Below are positions 7,620 to 18,260 of a DNA stretch of 64,000 bases, in pieces. The DNA lies in the NCBI RefSeq assembly GCF_000497045.1, contig NW_015961988.1, positions 840,429-904,428 of the forward strand, given 5' to 3'. Both the position numbers and the translations under genes were made by a program. A model generated the notes under the pieces. That model saw only the letters and a program-made list of their open reading frames with translations. It was not told the DNA's origin and searched no databases. Within the stretch, counting starts at the first letter, position 1, and each line of letters starts with the position of its first letter. This DNA is from Kalmanozyma brasiliensis GHG001 (taxonomy: Eukaryota > Basidiomycota > Ustilaginomycetes > Ustilaginales).

Positions 7620-10600
7620 CTACTGCTCAGCCTCGGTGAAGAAGCTAGCCAACCGTCTGCCAGCCATCTGGAGGAAGCTTTGCCTCTCCCTAGCGTTGGC
7701 CACGAGACTAGGTGGGAGCGAAAGATATCCGATCTTGTCGTCGACGATAGGCAGAAGCGACTCGGCCAAACCCTGCATGAGGGTGGTACGGTCAAAGTGT
7801 GATCCTGCCCCTGCGCCTGCGAACAGGGGCGCAGGGGACGACCTTGCTCCTCCGAGAGCAGGTAGCGTGGAGCGGTCATTGTTGAGCGTGCGGAAGAACT
7901 CGATGTGTCGGATCAGGAGGACAAGGATGAGCTCGACAGCGTCCAATTTGGTCGTCGACGAAGCGCGAAGGGTCGCTTTGCGGGCGCACAGCTGACGCAG
8001 TGCTACAGAACGGCGTTGAGCCGGGGAGAGCTCGCCGGCAGTGACTTCGCCGAGTGCATCGCGGGCAATCTCGTCCAACTCGTCCTGGCGCACAGAATCG
8101 ACGTTCTCGAGAAGCGTCTCGATGTTTTCCAGTCCTTGCAGCTCCTTGGCGACAGAGTCGGTGTAGTCGTCGAGCGCAGCGACCAGTCCACCGATGCTGG
8201 GCACAGTGGACGCTGCAGCAGACGCCCGTTGCGAGCGCAGGTATCCAACTCGAGAAGAATCGCCGTCATCATCGCCTGCTCCGTATGGTGTGTGGGATCG
8301 CTCACGGTTGGTCGCCAGCGATGGGATCAGCACCGGTCGTACTCTGGAAGTCTTGCTGCCGCGGGCATCGCTGGCCGCCTCCAGGTAAGAAAGCAGCGTC
8401 ATCTGCAGCCTCACCACCATGGCGTTTACCTTGGCGCTGAACGCACTTTCCTCTTCCGCTGCGCCATTGCCACCACCATTCGGTGCCTCGCTGGAGGCAC
8501 GCAGCGCGCGCAGGGATGCGGTCGGCTCGCGCGACTCTTCACGCTCGACCTCGGTGTAGGGCACGATGCGCGATCGCCAGGAGGAAGCCGTCAGGTAGAC
8601 AGCCGCAAAGGCGATAATGGCGCTGTGGAATGGTGCGAGCGGGCTCGGTGCTTGCTGAGCGTCATCGTCGAGCGAGGGCATGATCAGGACGAAGATGGCA
8701 ACGACCAGATGCGCCTGGCTGAGCTGGGCGGACGAGCAAAACTCTTGCAGAGGAGCACGCAGAACCGTCAGGAGTGCATCTCGATGAGCAGTCAACAGCG
8801 CCAGCGCGTGTCGAGGCGCCGCCGCGGCCGATGTCGGCGCCAACGCCTTGGAGATGCCTTGGCTCGATGCTCCGCCAAGAGCAGAGCCAGCCGATGCGCT
8901 GGCAAGGATGCTGGTCGTCAGCTGGAGGACAGGCGTCAGCAGTGCATTGTATCGCTCGGTGGCTGCGGGGAGGAAGCTGTCCAGATCGACAAACTCTTGA
9001 TCTTGATCAGGACGTGCTGCCAGGTAGTCAGATTGGGCAAGCACGTCGAAGATCTTGGCGTTCAGGAGTCGCTCGGCACCGTCGCGCGTCTGCGCCATAC
9101 GGTTGAAGAACGCCAGTCGCGCTTCGTACACGTAGAGAGCGTTCAGGCTGGCAGGGTCTGGACGAAGCGTCACTTGCAGAACCACATCCGAGTCGCGCAG
9201 CGCCGTGACGAAACTCTTGATGTATCCTTTGCGGTCGAGCACATCGAGGCACTTCGAGCCGGCACGACGCGAGGAGGCGCTGACGGAGGCTGGGGCGTCG
9301 AGGGCGCACAGCTTGTCGAGCAGCGTGAAGGCAATGGTCTTAGACAGATCGCTAGCGTCCAGAGCGTCGCGGCCAAGCACATCCATCAGACGCTCAGCAT
9401 GCGAGAGGAGCAGGGCGCGGGTACGTGCTTCCAAGCCGCTCGTCTGAGCTCTGCCACCAAAGATGTTGGTGGTCGTGGTCGAGATACCGCCCACTGACAT
9501 GGCGTCATCGAGGTCAGTGGCGATGACGGAGGCGCCGTCGTTGGCGCCTGCTTCGCCGCTAGTATCGGCACCGCTCCCGGTCTGAACCAGCTGAAGGAAG
9601 TTGATGAGCGCCGAATAGAGATTGCCGCGAGCCACCGTCGTGGTGTCCAGTCGGAGCACCGAATCAATGAGCGCGCGCAGCGTCGTGAGTAGCCTGTCGA
9701 CGGGGAGTGCATCGACCGCCTCGATATCAAGTGCGCCTGTCGTCAGCTCGACGCGATGTTGTCGCAGTGAGGTGAGCAACGAGAGCACGGCACCAGCAAC
9801 AAGGTCGGCAGATGGCACGTCGAGGCCACCAGCATCTGCGGAAGGCGCCGAAATACGGGGGAGAAGCTCCGCAAGGCAGTCGAACATCAGACTGGATCGG
9901 ACCTCGGTGCGCAACAGACCGGCAGCGCGCGCCAGGACCATGTCGAGTGTGTGTCGCCACGCCTGCAGCACGCGTCGACGAGAGAATGCCACTGCCTTCT
10001 TTGCGTTCTGAGCTGAAGCCCACTGCAGCACGAAAGCTGCTTGCTCCAGGAAGGGGTCGGCCTGGCCAGCATCCCTCAAGTTGCCTTTCTGCTGAAGCAG
10101 TGTCTTTTCCCGCACGAGGACGGCGAGGACAGCACCGAGGTCGAACATGCGAGGGCCCGCTGCAGCATCGGGTCGCTTGGCGAAGTCCAGCTGCTCTGGC
10201 GTAATGACGGTGATGCTTTGTCCGAGGGCCTCGCGGTCGTCATACCACTCAAAGTCGAGGCTCTGCAGAATCTCGAGGAAGCGGACACCGCCGAAGGTGC
10301 GGACTTCAGCACCGCCAGCGCCCAGACGGAAGTCTCGTTCTGTTCCGAGCAGGAGATCGTCCTCGTCGATGCTGTCGTCTGCGTCCACGCCGTTGCCTCC
10401 GCCTGCTGTCGCATTGGGACCGAAGAGTGCCGCCACGACGCGCGCTGCTCTTGTTTGCATGCCGGCGTTGAGAAGCGAATGCAGTTCCAGCGCAGTGAGC
10501 TCGAGCAGCGAGGCCCGCATGCGCAGCGAAGCAGTGACGCGGTCCACCGTCGTCTCGATGCCTTGGCCGTCGGCAAATTGCACCACACCCAGAGCGGCCG

Positions 10601-13600
10601 AGCTGGAGGTCAAGGTACCGCGCTCGGCAGGTACGAGCGGCAGGCTTCGCAGCTGCTGGACGACAAAGTCCTCTTTGGTGCGCAGGTATCGGAGCGTCGC
10701 TGCGCTCGTGAACGGATGAGTGCAGAGGCGCAGGATGAGCGAACAACACTTGTCCGCAAAGCCAGGCGATCGCTCGGCAAGGCTGAGGAAGGTCGTGCCA
10801 TCGCTGTCGGACTCAGGGCGCAGAAGCGCCAAGATGGCGTGAATGGCGCTCGGTGCAGCCGTCTGCGCATCAGGATCCACAATCACTTGCTCCTCGGGGC
10901 GAATAGCGCGCAGGTCGTAGCCGAGCAACAGATGTGCGACGTTGGGAGCGGGCTGGTTGAGCTCGGTGCCGGCAAGCAAGAGGTTGATGATAGCGATCTG
11001 AATCGCCTCGACTGCGTCGCCGGATGCCAGAGCGGTGATGGCGTCCAGGCTGCCGTTGGGGGCCTGCAGATCGGCGTCCTCAGCGTCCTCGAGGTCAGCG
11101 CCTCCGGCCAGAGCGTTCAGGGCCTCTATCGCTTTTGCGCTTCCAGCGTCGCCGGATGGTTCTGCTTCGAGCCTGCTGACGTAGCCTGCCTTGACGCGAC
11201 CGGCCTCGTCGCTCATCTCGAGCAGGCCGACGAGACGATTCATCTTGCGACGGTAGCCCATCTCGCCAAAACGGTCCACTGCACTGAAGGCGGCTGTACG
11301 TGCAATGAGGCTGAGCAAGCGGATCGAAAGCAAGGCGACATCGTCGCGGACGCAATTGACGAGCAGAGCGATCTGCACCACAGACTCGTGGGCATGCAGG
11401 AGCTGGACGTCGAAGCTGCTGTAGGATCCCGCATTGCCGACACGAGCCGAAACGTCGAATGGGAGCTGTGTGCCGTTGAGGCTGCTGTCAACCAATGTTG
11501 GGATCAATACTTGCGCGTAAAGGTCCTGGTACCGCAGCACGCGGTCAAGAATGCTGAGAACATGTCGCACGGAGCTGCCGTAGAAGAAAGTGCTGGCGCG
11601 GTTCTGGTTGATGGCCTCGAAAGCGGCGAGACCGGAGCCTGGCACGAGGATGCCGAGCATCTCACCGACCATCTTGGATCCCGTCAGGATGCGGCGCATC
11701 AAGAAGAAACCGGGATGAGAAGCCAGCTGAGTGAGGAGAGTAGGGTCAGAAACGGCGTCAGCGCCTTCGCTGTTGCGGAGAAGAGCTGCAAGGTCGTACG
11801 AGCGCAGCGAGCGCTCGACAAACTCGAGACACGAGGCGACCACGCGCCATTGCTCGGCAGGCTCGGCGTAGTCACGAGCGCGTGCTTTCAGGAAGACCTG
11901 ATCGATGACAAAGTCGACGTACGGCTCCACTGACCGGAATTGCCTTCGTTGTTGCGACTGGTACGCTGGCTGCATTTGCCCCTGAATCTGCTGTTGCTGT
12001 GCTTGCTGGCCGTAAGAGACGATGGAACCGAACGGATTGGCGCCCGTACTTGAGGCTGCAGTGGTGTCTGAGAGTGCAGCCGAGCCCGCTGCAGGCGCGA
12101 CGGGAGGCAATTGGACCAGCGCCTTAAGGAAGTTGACGAAGCTGGTGGAGCCGGGGAAGGCGCGCAGCGGTACCTCGAAGTTCTCGAGCTCGTAGATCAC
12201 GCCTTTGGAGGCGAGAGGCTTGAAAGCGGGGCCGAAGGAGCCAGAGGTCGCACCATTGACATTGCCGTTAAGTCGCGACTTGGCGGCAGCGGAAGCGTCC
12301 GAGGGGAGCAGGCCACACTCGTCGAAGCGGTCCCAGAGCTGCGTCGCGATCGCCGAGAATCGAGCTTGAGCGTCTGGATTGTTGGTCGACTGATGCAAGA
12401 AGGCGGCTAATGCGTCGAGGATGCTCGCCTTGAGCTCGACCGGGACCGGACAGGTGAGCAGCGAAAAGAGCTTGTCCAGCGCATTGTAGGATGAGTTTTG
12501 CAGCAGGGCGTCGCGAGCCGGATGCGAAAAGTAGACGACATTTCGGAAGAGTCGCACAAAGCCGATCAGGAGCGTCTCCTCGTTCTTTGGCATGGCCAGC
12601 GACTGGTAGCTGGAAGCGTGGAACGACGACGAGTTGACGGCTTGGTGGAAGGTGTCGATGTAGTAGCTGATCCACTCGAAGAAGCGCGTCCAGGAGACGA
12701 GGCGTCCTTCGCCGGCAGCGCCGCTTTGGGTGCTCTCCTGATCGAGCAATGCGTAGGCCTGGCTGGCACTTTGAGGACCCGATGACATGGAAGCAAGCAT
12801 GTTGAGCAACGCTCGTTGATGGCCTGGCTCGCGAACGTCGATGGCCCAAGCCAGGAAACGCGTTGTGCGGTTGTCCGGCCCTACCCAGAAAGGCAGGCCT
12901 GCCTCGGGTCGGCCACGGCAGAGCAATGCGATCAGATCGAAGAGTGCCTCGATGTCGTATCTGCGCTGTGGCACTGAGCCACCTCGTGCGCCGACGCCTC
13001 TCGACAGAGCGAAAGCGGCATCCTCCTCGGAGCGCTGAATGCGTCGAAGCATGGGCAGCATGACCGAGGTGGTACCGACAGCCAGGTTGTGGAGCTGTTG
13101 GACGACGTACTCGCGGAACTCGGTGTCCACCTCGTCATCCCAAGCGTTGGTGTCAGCTACCTCACCGGCAGCTGCGTCTGCCTCGGCGGCGACCGCATCC
13201 TCCTCTTCGCCGAAGAGCGCATCAATGGTTCTTTGGCGGAATGCGAGGACGCGAACGACGAGGAAGATGGACGCGCCACCGGTAGGGTCGTCGGCGTTGC
13301 CTGCCGGTGTTGAGTCCTTGGAGAGTGATGAGCCGGTGATGGACAGAAGTACGAGGTCCTGAATCTGCTCTTCCGAAATGGAGAGCTGATTGCGGTAGCT
13401 GGGGTTGCGCGAGAAGGCTTCGACCAGGAAGATGGACCATTGGAGTGCGACAGCACTATTGAGCTCGCCTAGCGCCCACTTCTTGCGTGTGATCTCGGCA
13501 TGTGTGGAAGTGATGAAAGACTCGTCGTCCAGCAGCGCTTCGACGGTCTTGCGGAGCGTGCCTCTGCTTGCGCGATCGGCCATGGCAGCTCGTGCCTCTG

Positions 13601-14600
13601 GCGTTGCATCGATCGCGCCAAGGAGCGCGGTGAGGATGTAGATGGTCATCTCGTCGTATGTCTCTGCAGAGACGGCAGCGAGCCAGCGGAGAATCGCCGA
13701 GATGTTGGAAGGCGTGAGAAGGGATGAGATGGAAAGCAAGTAGAGTAGATGCCCTAGTTCGCGTCGCTCTTCTCGCAGCCACCCGAGACGGTCCAGCTGG
13801 ATCTCGTCGCTGAGTCTGCCGCTCGTGGGATTGGAGACGGATGCTGACTGAGACGCGGCCTGGCTAGCGCTGAGACCGAAGAAGTTGGAGGTCTGTGTCT
13901 GGATGCCTTGATTGGCAGTGTTGTTGCTTGGCGATTCGAGAGATGCTTTGACGCGTGCTGCTGATTGTTTCGCGTTGTCGATCTCGACAAGGATCCTTTC
14001 GGCAAGGGTGACTTTGCGCGTAGAGGTGGAACCGGAGCCAACAGAAGTCTCGATGCTGACGAGCGACTCGACGAGCTGCTCCATCTTGATGCCCATGCGC
14101 TGTGCTTCGACATCGTCATCAAAGGGCATGGTGAGTGCATTTCGAAGCAGCTCCTTCAGACACGCAAGCAAGGCAAGTCGTTCGCGGTGGTAAAGGATGC
14201 ATGCGACTTCGACAGCAGGACGACCCCATTTGGCGCGGCCAGCGAGACCTTGTTGGAGCAAAGAAGCAGCATAGTGCTCCGAGACGGCGAGTTCTCGCGA
14301 GAGCAGTAGCGACTGCTGGGCAAAGTCGGGATTGAGGTTCTGTGTGTTGCCATTGATGGTGATCTTGCCCGACTCGATCTCTTTGCGTTCGGCTTCGGAT
14401 GGTGGACGAACCTTGCCGAGATCTGCTAGGTCGGAACGGTTTCTGTCGATGGTGACGAACCAGTCATTGGAGCGAGAAAGGCGGATGGGGTTGGATGCGG
14501 CTTCGTTGATGATGCGATGCAGGCGCTCGAAGCGTGTTGGCTCAAAGACGGCGATGCCGCCTGCGCTGCCCGAGGTGGAGGCGGAAGGAGCAGCGGGCAT
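7620..14600 (-). CDS. NUP192: Nucleoporin Nup192/Nup205, inner-ring scaffold
   Basis: An uninterrupted 2326-residue frame encoding the large alpha-solenoid nucleoporin of the nuclear pore inner ring, which contacts Nic96/Nup93 and Nup53-type linkers. Family features: an N-terminal helical region with FERLHRIINEA, then NPDFAQQSLLLSRELAVSEHYAASLLQQG and acidic Ala/Leu-rich helical repeats throughout, ending near RESFLQMAGRRLASFF-type helices. Short disordered linkers occur (for example a Gln-rich stretch near 12000 and Gly/Ala linkers). It is longer than the roughly 1700-2000 residues usual for the family, mostly through these insertions. Antisense open frames of 530 and 630 codons across it are by-products of its codon use. 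No intron is needed to keep the frame. The ATG at 14600 gives MPAAPSAST; the region upstream is non-coding. Confidence 0.88.
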   Translation of the reverse strand: MPAAPSASTSGSAGGIAVFEPTRFERLHRIINEAASNPIRLSRSNDWFVTIDRNRSDLADLGKVRPPSEAERKEIESGKITINGNTQNLNPDFAQQSLLLSRELAVSEHYAASLLQQGLAGRAKWGRPAVEVACILYHRERLALLACLKELLRNALTMPFDDDVEAQRMGIKMEQLVESLVSIETSVGSGSTSTRKVTLAERILVEIDNAKQSAARVKASLESPSNNTANQGIQTQTSNFFGLSASQAASQSASVSNPTSGRLSDEIQLDRLGWLREERRELGHLLYLLSISSLLTPSNISAILRWLAAVSAETYDEMTIYILTALLGAIDATPEARAAMADRASRGTLRKTVEALLDDESFITSTHAEITRKKWALGELNSAVALQWSIFLVEAFSRNPSYRNQLSISEEQIQDLVLLSITGSSLSKDSTPAGNADDPTGGASIFLVVRVLAFRQRTIDALFGEEEDAVAAEADAAAGEVADTNAWDDEVDTEFREYVVQQLHNLAVGTTSVMLPMLRRIQRSEEDAAFALSRGVGARGGSVPQRRYDIEALFDLIALLCRGRPEAGLPFWVGPDNRTTRFLAWAIDVREPGHQRALLNMLASMSSGPQSASQAYALLDQESTQSGAAGEGRLVSWTRFFEWISYYIDTFHQAVNSSSFHASSYQSLAMPKNEETLLIGFVRLFRNVVYFSHPARDALLQNSSYNALDKLFSLLTCPVPVELKASILDALAAFLHQSTNNPDAQARFSAIATQLWDRFDECGLLPSDASAAAKSRLNGNVNGATSGSFGPAFKPLASKGVIYELENFEVPLRAFPGSTSFVNFLKALVQLPPVAPAAGSAALSDTTAASSTGANPFGSIVSYGQQAQQQQIQGQMQPAYQSQQRRQFRSVEPYVDFVIDQVFLKARARDYAEPAEQWRVVASCLEFVERSLRSYDLAALLRNSEGADAVSDPTLLTQLASHPGFFLMRRILTGSKMVGEMLGILVPGSGLAAFEAINQNRASTFFYGSSVRHVLSILDRVLRYQDLYAQVLIPTLVDSSLNGTQLPFDVSARVGNAGSYSSFDVQLLHAHESVVQIALLVNCVRDDVALLSIRLLSLIARTAAFSAVDRFGEMGYRRKMNRLVGLLEMSDEAGRVKAGYVSRLEAEPSGDAGSAKAIEALNALAGGADLEDAEDADLQAPNGSLDAITALASGDAVEAIQIAIINLLLAGTELNQPAPNVAHLLLGYDLRAIRPEEQVIVDPDAQTAAPSAIHAILALLRPESDSDGTTFLSLAERSPGFADKCCSLILRLCTHPFTSAATLRYLRTKEDFVVQQLRSLPLVPAERGTLTSSSAALGVVQFADGQGIETTVDRVTASLRMRASLLELTALELHSLLNAGMQTRAARVVAALFGPNATAGGGNGVDADDSIDEDDLLLGTERDFRLGAGGAEVRTFGGVRFLEILQSLDFEWYDDREALGQSITVITPEQLDFAKRPDAAAGPRMFDLGAVLAVLVREKTLLQQKGNLRDAGQADPFLEQAAFVLQWASAQNAKKAVAFSRRRVLQAWRHTLDMVLARAAGLLRTEVRSSLMFDCLAELLPRISAPSADAGGLDVPSADLVAGAVLSLLTSLRQHRVELTTGALDIEAVDALPVDRLLTTLRALIDSVLRLDTTTVARGNLYSALINFLQLVQTGSGADTSGEAGANDGASVIATDLDDAMSVGGISTTTTNIFGGRAQTSGLEARTRALLLSHAERLMDVLGRDALDASDLSKTIAFTLLDKLCALDAPASVSASSRRAGSKCLDVLDRKGYIKSFVTALRDSDVVLQVTLRPDPASLNALYVYEARLAFFNRMAQTRDGAERLLNAKIFDVLAQSDYLAARPDQDQEFVDLDSFLPAATERYNALLTPVLQLTTSILASASAGSALGGASSQGISKALAPTSAAAAPRHALALLTAHRDALLTVLRAPLQEFCSSAQLSQAHLVVAIFVLIMPSLDDDAQQAPSPLAPFHSAIIAFAAVYLTASSWRSRIVPYTEVEREESREPTASLRALRASSEAPNGGGNGAAEEESAFSAKVNAMVVRLQMTLLSYLEAASDARGSKTSRVRPVLIPSLATNRERSHTPYGAGDDDGDSSRVGYLRSQRASAAASTVPSIGGLVAALDDYTDSVAKELQGLENIETLLENVDSVRQDELDEIARDALGEVTAGELSPAQRRSVALRQLCARKATLRASSTTKLDAVELILVLLIRHIEFFRTLNNDRSTLPALGGARSSPAPLFAGAGAGSHFDRTTLMQGLAESLLPIVDDKIGYLSLPPSLVANARERQSFLQMAGRRLASFFTEAEQ

Positions 14601-15813
14601 CGTGACGGAGCTGCAGAGAAAAATGGGTGATCGGGGCCTGCTTGGGTGATCGGAAGGCGTACTGATGATCAGCTCTCGATGCGTCTGCTCAGCCTGCGAA
14701 GAGTGAAGCGGAAGGAGGAGGGCCGGGCCTCAGAAGAGCATCCTCCTCGAGGCTAGCGAGAGGTGACCGCAGGTGCGATGCCAGATGACGCTCTGGTCGT
14801 TGGATGCTCCGTGCAATCTGTGCTGTGAGGAAGGATGAGGCGCGACAAGGAACAAAGCTGCGGGAGGGAATGGTGAGATGATTGGAGGGTGTGATTGTGA
14901 CTTGAGAAGAATCCAAAAGTTGGTCAAAGCTGAGGTCCGCGTCGCGAAAAAGGTTTCGCAGCACAGAGAGCACAGAGAGAACAAACACACAACGCACGCT
15001 CCTTCCTCGCAAGCGTGATCGGTTCAGCAGCGCGATCGGGAGTCGCCCAAAGCAGCCGATCCAGCCTCGATTTTCATGCCTTTTTTGGACCTCCTTTTTC
15101 GAACAATTTGCGGTATTTTGTGTAAATAATTTGACCAGGGTGGAGCGAGCAGGGCTTGCCGAGCACGTCAGATCAGCCTGCCGACGGTTGACGATTCACA
15201 CGATGAAGCGTTGAACGATACCAATTGCTGGTGGCCACTCGTTCAGCCTCGCAACAGAGCCACTCTATGAGTGTCGGAAGACGGCATCGGAAAGAACAGC
15301 CCTGTGTTAGCTTGCGCTGCGGGTGTCATGAAAGCCGAACGAAACACCTCGAACAAGTCGGCGCGGGTGGCGGACCAGGGTGGATCAGTGCCACGTTCAT
15401 CGTCTCGCAGACAACCTTCAGCTCACTGTGTATTTTGCTGTACCAATAAGCACGACGCCCCTGAACTTCATGTTGTCAAGATCTTTTATGTACACCTGGC
15501 AGCTTACCCCCACTTCGAGATGCCCGGCAGATCGCCAAATGTTCTTCGCAGATGAAGGCAAGGGGCGACCCCTCCTCTGCTTTTGTTCGCCTTCCCCTTG
15601 GACCGCTGTTGATCACTTTCTCTTCGGCCTGCGTTCGGTCATGTAGCGCATGAAGACCAGCCAGCAGCACCTGTGCAACAGCATCGTTGCCTGCGCCTCT
15701 CCTGATGAAGTCGTGATGCTCTGCCCCACCAACTCGCTTCACATGCTTTGCCCGAGTAGGTGTTGCGCCTGCGCGCTCTCTATTGAGAAGCTGGTCTACT
15801 CGCCATCCGTGCA
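14601..15813. other. Long divergent intergenic region, Nup192 / GH45 gene
   Basis: About 1.2 kb with no supported gene. The left part is the Nup192 5' flank with AT-rich patches near 15060-15140. The right part leads into the GH45 promoter. Short ORFs on both strands have no recognisable features. Confidence 0.55.
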
Positions 15814-15819
15814 TATAAA
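15814..15819 (+). promoter_or_regulatory. TATA box of the GH45 gene
   Basis: TATAAA 213 nt before the start codon, followed by a pyrimidine-rich leader. This is a plausible core promoter with a leader of about 185 nt, so the transcription unit looks intact even though the coding frame is broken. Confidence 0.5.
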
Positions 15820-16031
15820 GCCAGTGCAGGCTTAGTCGGCACCGATCGCTTCCCATCCTTCATCATCCCCTCTCCCCCGCTCTGCGTGTCCACAAGCTCG
15901 TCGACCGGATCGACACGGCTGCCCTCACACATACAGACCATTCCTTTGACAGGACATTCACGCCCTTATTGCCTCCACTTCATTCAAGCCCAGCGATTCT
16001 CGTCATTTCAACGCGCCTCAAATCAGTCAAA

Positions 16032-16973
16032 ATGGCGTTTTCATCCTTCAAGTCGACCGTCGTCCTCGCGGTGATCGCTTCAACCATGACCTTCTTCACT
16101 CCGGGAGTAGAAGGCACCGATGCCACGATGTATTAGGACTGTTGCAAGCCTTCATCCAGCTGGCTGGGCAAAGCGCCGGTCTACAATCCGGTTGCTACCT
16201 GCCTCGCCGATGGTAAGACCATCGCTACTGGCCCCAAGCGCGAAGATGCCAACTCTTCTGGCTGCGGCGGAGGCTGGGAGTTCCAATGCAGCTGTCAGCA
16301 GCCATGGACCGATCCGATCAACCCCACCGTCGGCTACGCTTTCGCTGCCATGACCAGCTCCATCGAGAAGGAGACCTCGTGCGCATGCTACGTCGCCGAA
16401 TTCGAAGGTGCCAAGCCAGGCAAGATCAACACGCTCTTCTACCAAGTCATCAACGACGGTGGTGACGTCGGCTTCGGCGTCGATGGTCTCGACATTCTGG
16501 TGCCTGGTATGGGTGTCGGTCTCATGACTCAAGGTTGCGCTAACCAGTGGAAGGGCTTCGATATTGGTAAATGGGGAAAGCAGTACGGTGGCCTCGACCG
16601 TGACGCTGCCGGTTGCGCCAACTTGCCTCAAGACCTCCAGCATGGATGCATGTGGCGCATGAAGGACTGGGGCGATTCGGTTCGCATCAAGGGCAGACCT
16701 CGACGTGTCCGGTGCTCTAAGGCCCACATCGATAAATCCGGTTGCCAGCGAAAGGACGAGCCCACGGAGGTCTTCCAGGGTCACCACGACAATGTCCGAC
16801 ATTGCCCTGCTCCTGACGGATACACTCCTGACCCTTCTGTCTGCGGTATTGGTGTTGGTCGCCCTCAGGGGTACAAGAGATCCATTAGTCATGCTGTCGC
16901 TGCCAAGGGCGGCCATCACGCTCATACAGGTGGCAAGCATCATCCCCGTCGTGACGCTTCTTGCTCGGCATAG
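16032..16973 (+). pseudogene. GH45 endoglucanase (Egl1-like) with in-frame TAG at codon 35
   Basis: A secreted endo-beta-1,4-glucanase of glycoside hydrolase family 45. The ATG at 16032 starts a signal peptide (hydrophobic residues about 9-24). The mature start reads ATMY, then TAG at 16134-16136, then DCCKPSSSW. GH45 enzymes have Y-W-D-C-C-K-P here, so a TGG-to-TAG change has removed the Trp just before the catalytic Asp. The remaining 279 codons stay open in the same frame and keep GH45 features: SGCGGGWEFQCSCQQPW, PTVGYAFAAM, NTLFYQVINDGGDVG, LDILVPGMGVG and a Cys-rich end. A His/Arg-rich tail of about 60 residues follows the domain. Intact downstream sequence points to a recent mutation, a strain allele, a sequencing error or recoding. 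No plausible intron removes the stop without deleting the signal peptide. The relation to Egl1 is from memory of the smut protein. Confidence 0.82.
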
Positions 16974-17724
16974 ATTTGTTGCAGTGACTTGATAGCGAGT
17001 CCCTAGATATGCGGAGAACGAGCACATCTGGCCCTCATGCTATCGAATTGGCTGCAACGGTCAATTCCATTTGCTCCATTCGCTGTTTAAGCCTGTCTCG
17101 TTGCTCTACAGTAGATCCATTACTGCTGTCAGCGAGTGCAAACCCTCATTCGAAGCGAAATTCATTGAGTTTGTCTGTCATCCGACGGAAGAGCGACGGC
17201 CCACGCCTGAGCGTAGCCAGAAAAGGACCTTGAGTAGCGCTGTGACACATGAGCTTGGGCGAAACCGACGATCGTCCTTTGCCAAATGAAGTCTCTCTCT
17301 GCAGGAGTCTATTGTGCGGGGCCACCTGCAGCGTTGATCAGGGTGTTGACACGCGTCGCGGCGTGCAGCTGAAATTGGCCATTGTTCATGATGCGGGACG
17401 GGTGTCAGAAGCCTGATCGTCGCTGATCAGTTCGGTGACAGATTGGACTTTTGACAGCTGTCATTTGGCTCATCCATGCAACCGTGTCAATTGGCTCATC
17501 CTCCTCCTCGAGCTCGGGTCAAAGCGTAGGAACACCTCCGCAGCATCCATGTGAGCGTTGTGGAACGTTCGAAAAAGCATATATGCGAGTCCGTTCTAGC
17601 CTGTTTCCCTATCCTCTTTCTACTCGTCAAACAACAACAGCTCTTCCGCTCCCATCTACAGATATCACACCTCACAGTCCCAACCCCATCCTTCTTCAAG
17701 CGTTTTGCCACATCCTCCTTCAAA
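16974..17724. other. Intergenic region before the small orphan gene
   Basis: Contains the 3' flank of the GH45 locus and the promoter and leader of the next gene. A TATA-like CATATATG is at 17579-17586, and a CT-rich, ATG-poor leader precedes the start at 17725. No other gene is supported. Confidence 0.5.
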
Positions 17725-18150
17725 ATGTGCATCTCCGACATCCTGTCCGCCCCAGAGACCGCCACCAAGCCCATCATGATCGAGTACAAGATCCGCATCT
17801 CCGAGAAGGAGGAGTACATCAAGACCGATGCGTCGAGCTGCACGTCCTCTACCGAGACGCTCACCAGCCCTCCTGTCTACGAGGCCAAGCCGCCTACCAC
17901 CGTGACCATCTCGTCGCCTCGCACCAAGAGCACCTTCTTCGGCCGCATCTTCTCGCGCAAAACCAAGAAGTCTTCTTCTCCCCGCCTGCCGAGCTATCGC
18001 GAGGCCGAGATCGCCGAGGCGTGGGCCAAGGTCGGCATCGATGTCAACAACCGCAAGCACGGTCCTCGACCCAAGTGCACCCCTGAGGAGCTGCTCGAAG
18101 CTATGGATGGGCTCTTTGGCTCTCGCACCCCTTCCAAGGCCACTGCCTAG
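17725..18150 (+). CDS. Small orphan protein, 141 residues
   Basis: I do not recognise a family. The chosen ATG (17725, context TTCAAAATG) is preceded by a pyrimidine-rich leader; the frame is open upstream to 17551 but that part looks like untranslated leader. The product starts MCISDILSAPETATKP, has a Ser/Thr/Pro-rich middle, a basic patch (FFGRIFSRKTKK, about residues 75-86) and a more ordered C-terminal helix region (AEIAEAWAKVGIDVNN and CTPEELLEAMDGLFG). It has no signal peptide or membrane segment. Codon use is strongly C-ending, typical of an expressed smut gene, and antisense stops are rare. It ends 110 bp from the convergent hydrolase gene. Likely a lineage-restricted protein; function unknown. 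Confidence 0.65.
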   Translation: MCISDILSAPETATKPIMIEYKIRISEKEEYIKTDASSCTSSTETLTSPPVYEAKPPTTVTISSPRTKSTFFGRIFSRKTKKSSSPRLPSYREAEIAEAWAKVGIDVNNRKHGPRPKCTPEELLEAMDGLFGSRTPSKATA

Positions 18151-18260
18151 GCTCCCGAGCTCTTCTCTTCGTTCAGTTTCTCTTGTTTCGCATAGCAATC
18201 ATATACCCTCACATTCCTTCGATCACATCGACCCTTTTCTACGTCGCGAAAATGCATTGT

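Noticed and set aside
7905..11933. Plus-strand ORFs of 530 and 630 codons
   Set aside because: Antisense shadows of the Nup192 gene, with no recognisable domains.
16071..16136. Possible intron (GT at 16071 to AG at 16136) that would remove the TAG in the GH45 gene
   Set aside because: It is 66 nt and in frame, but removing it would delete most of the signal peptide and the mature N-terminus. The conserved Tyr codon just before the stop shows this is coding sequence.
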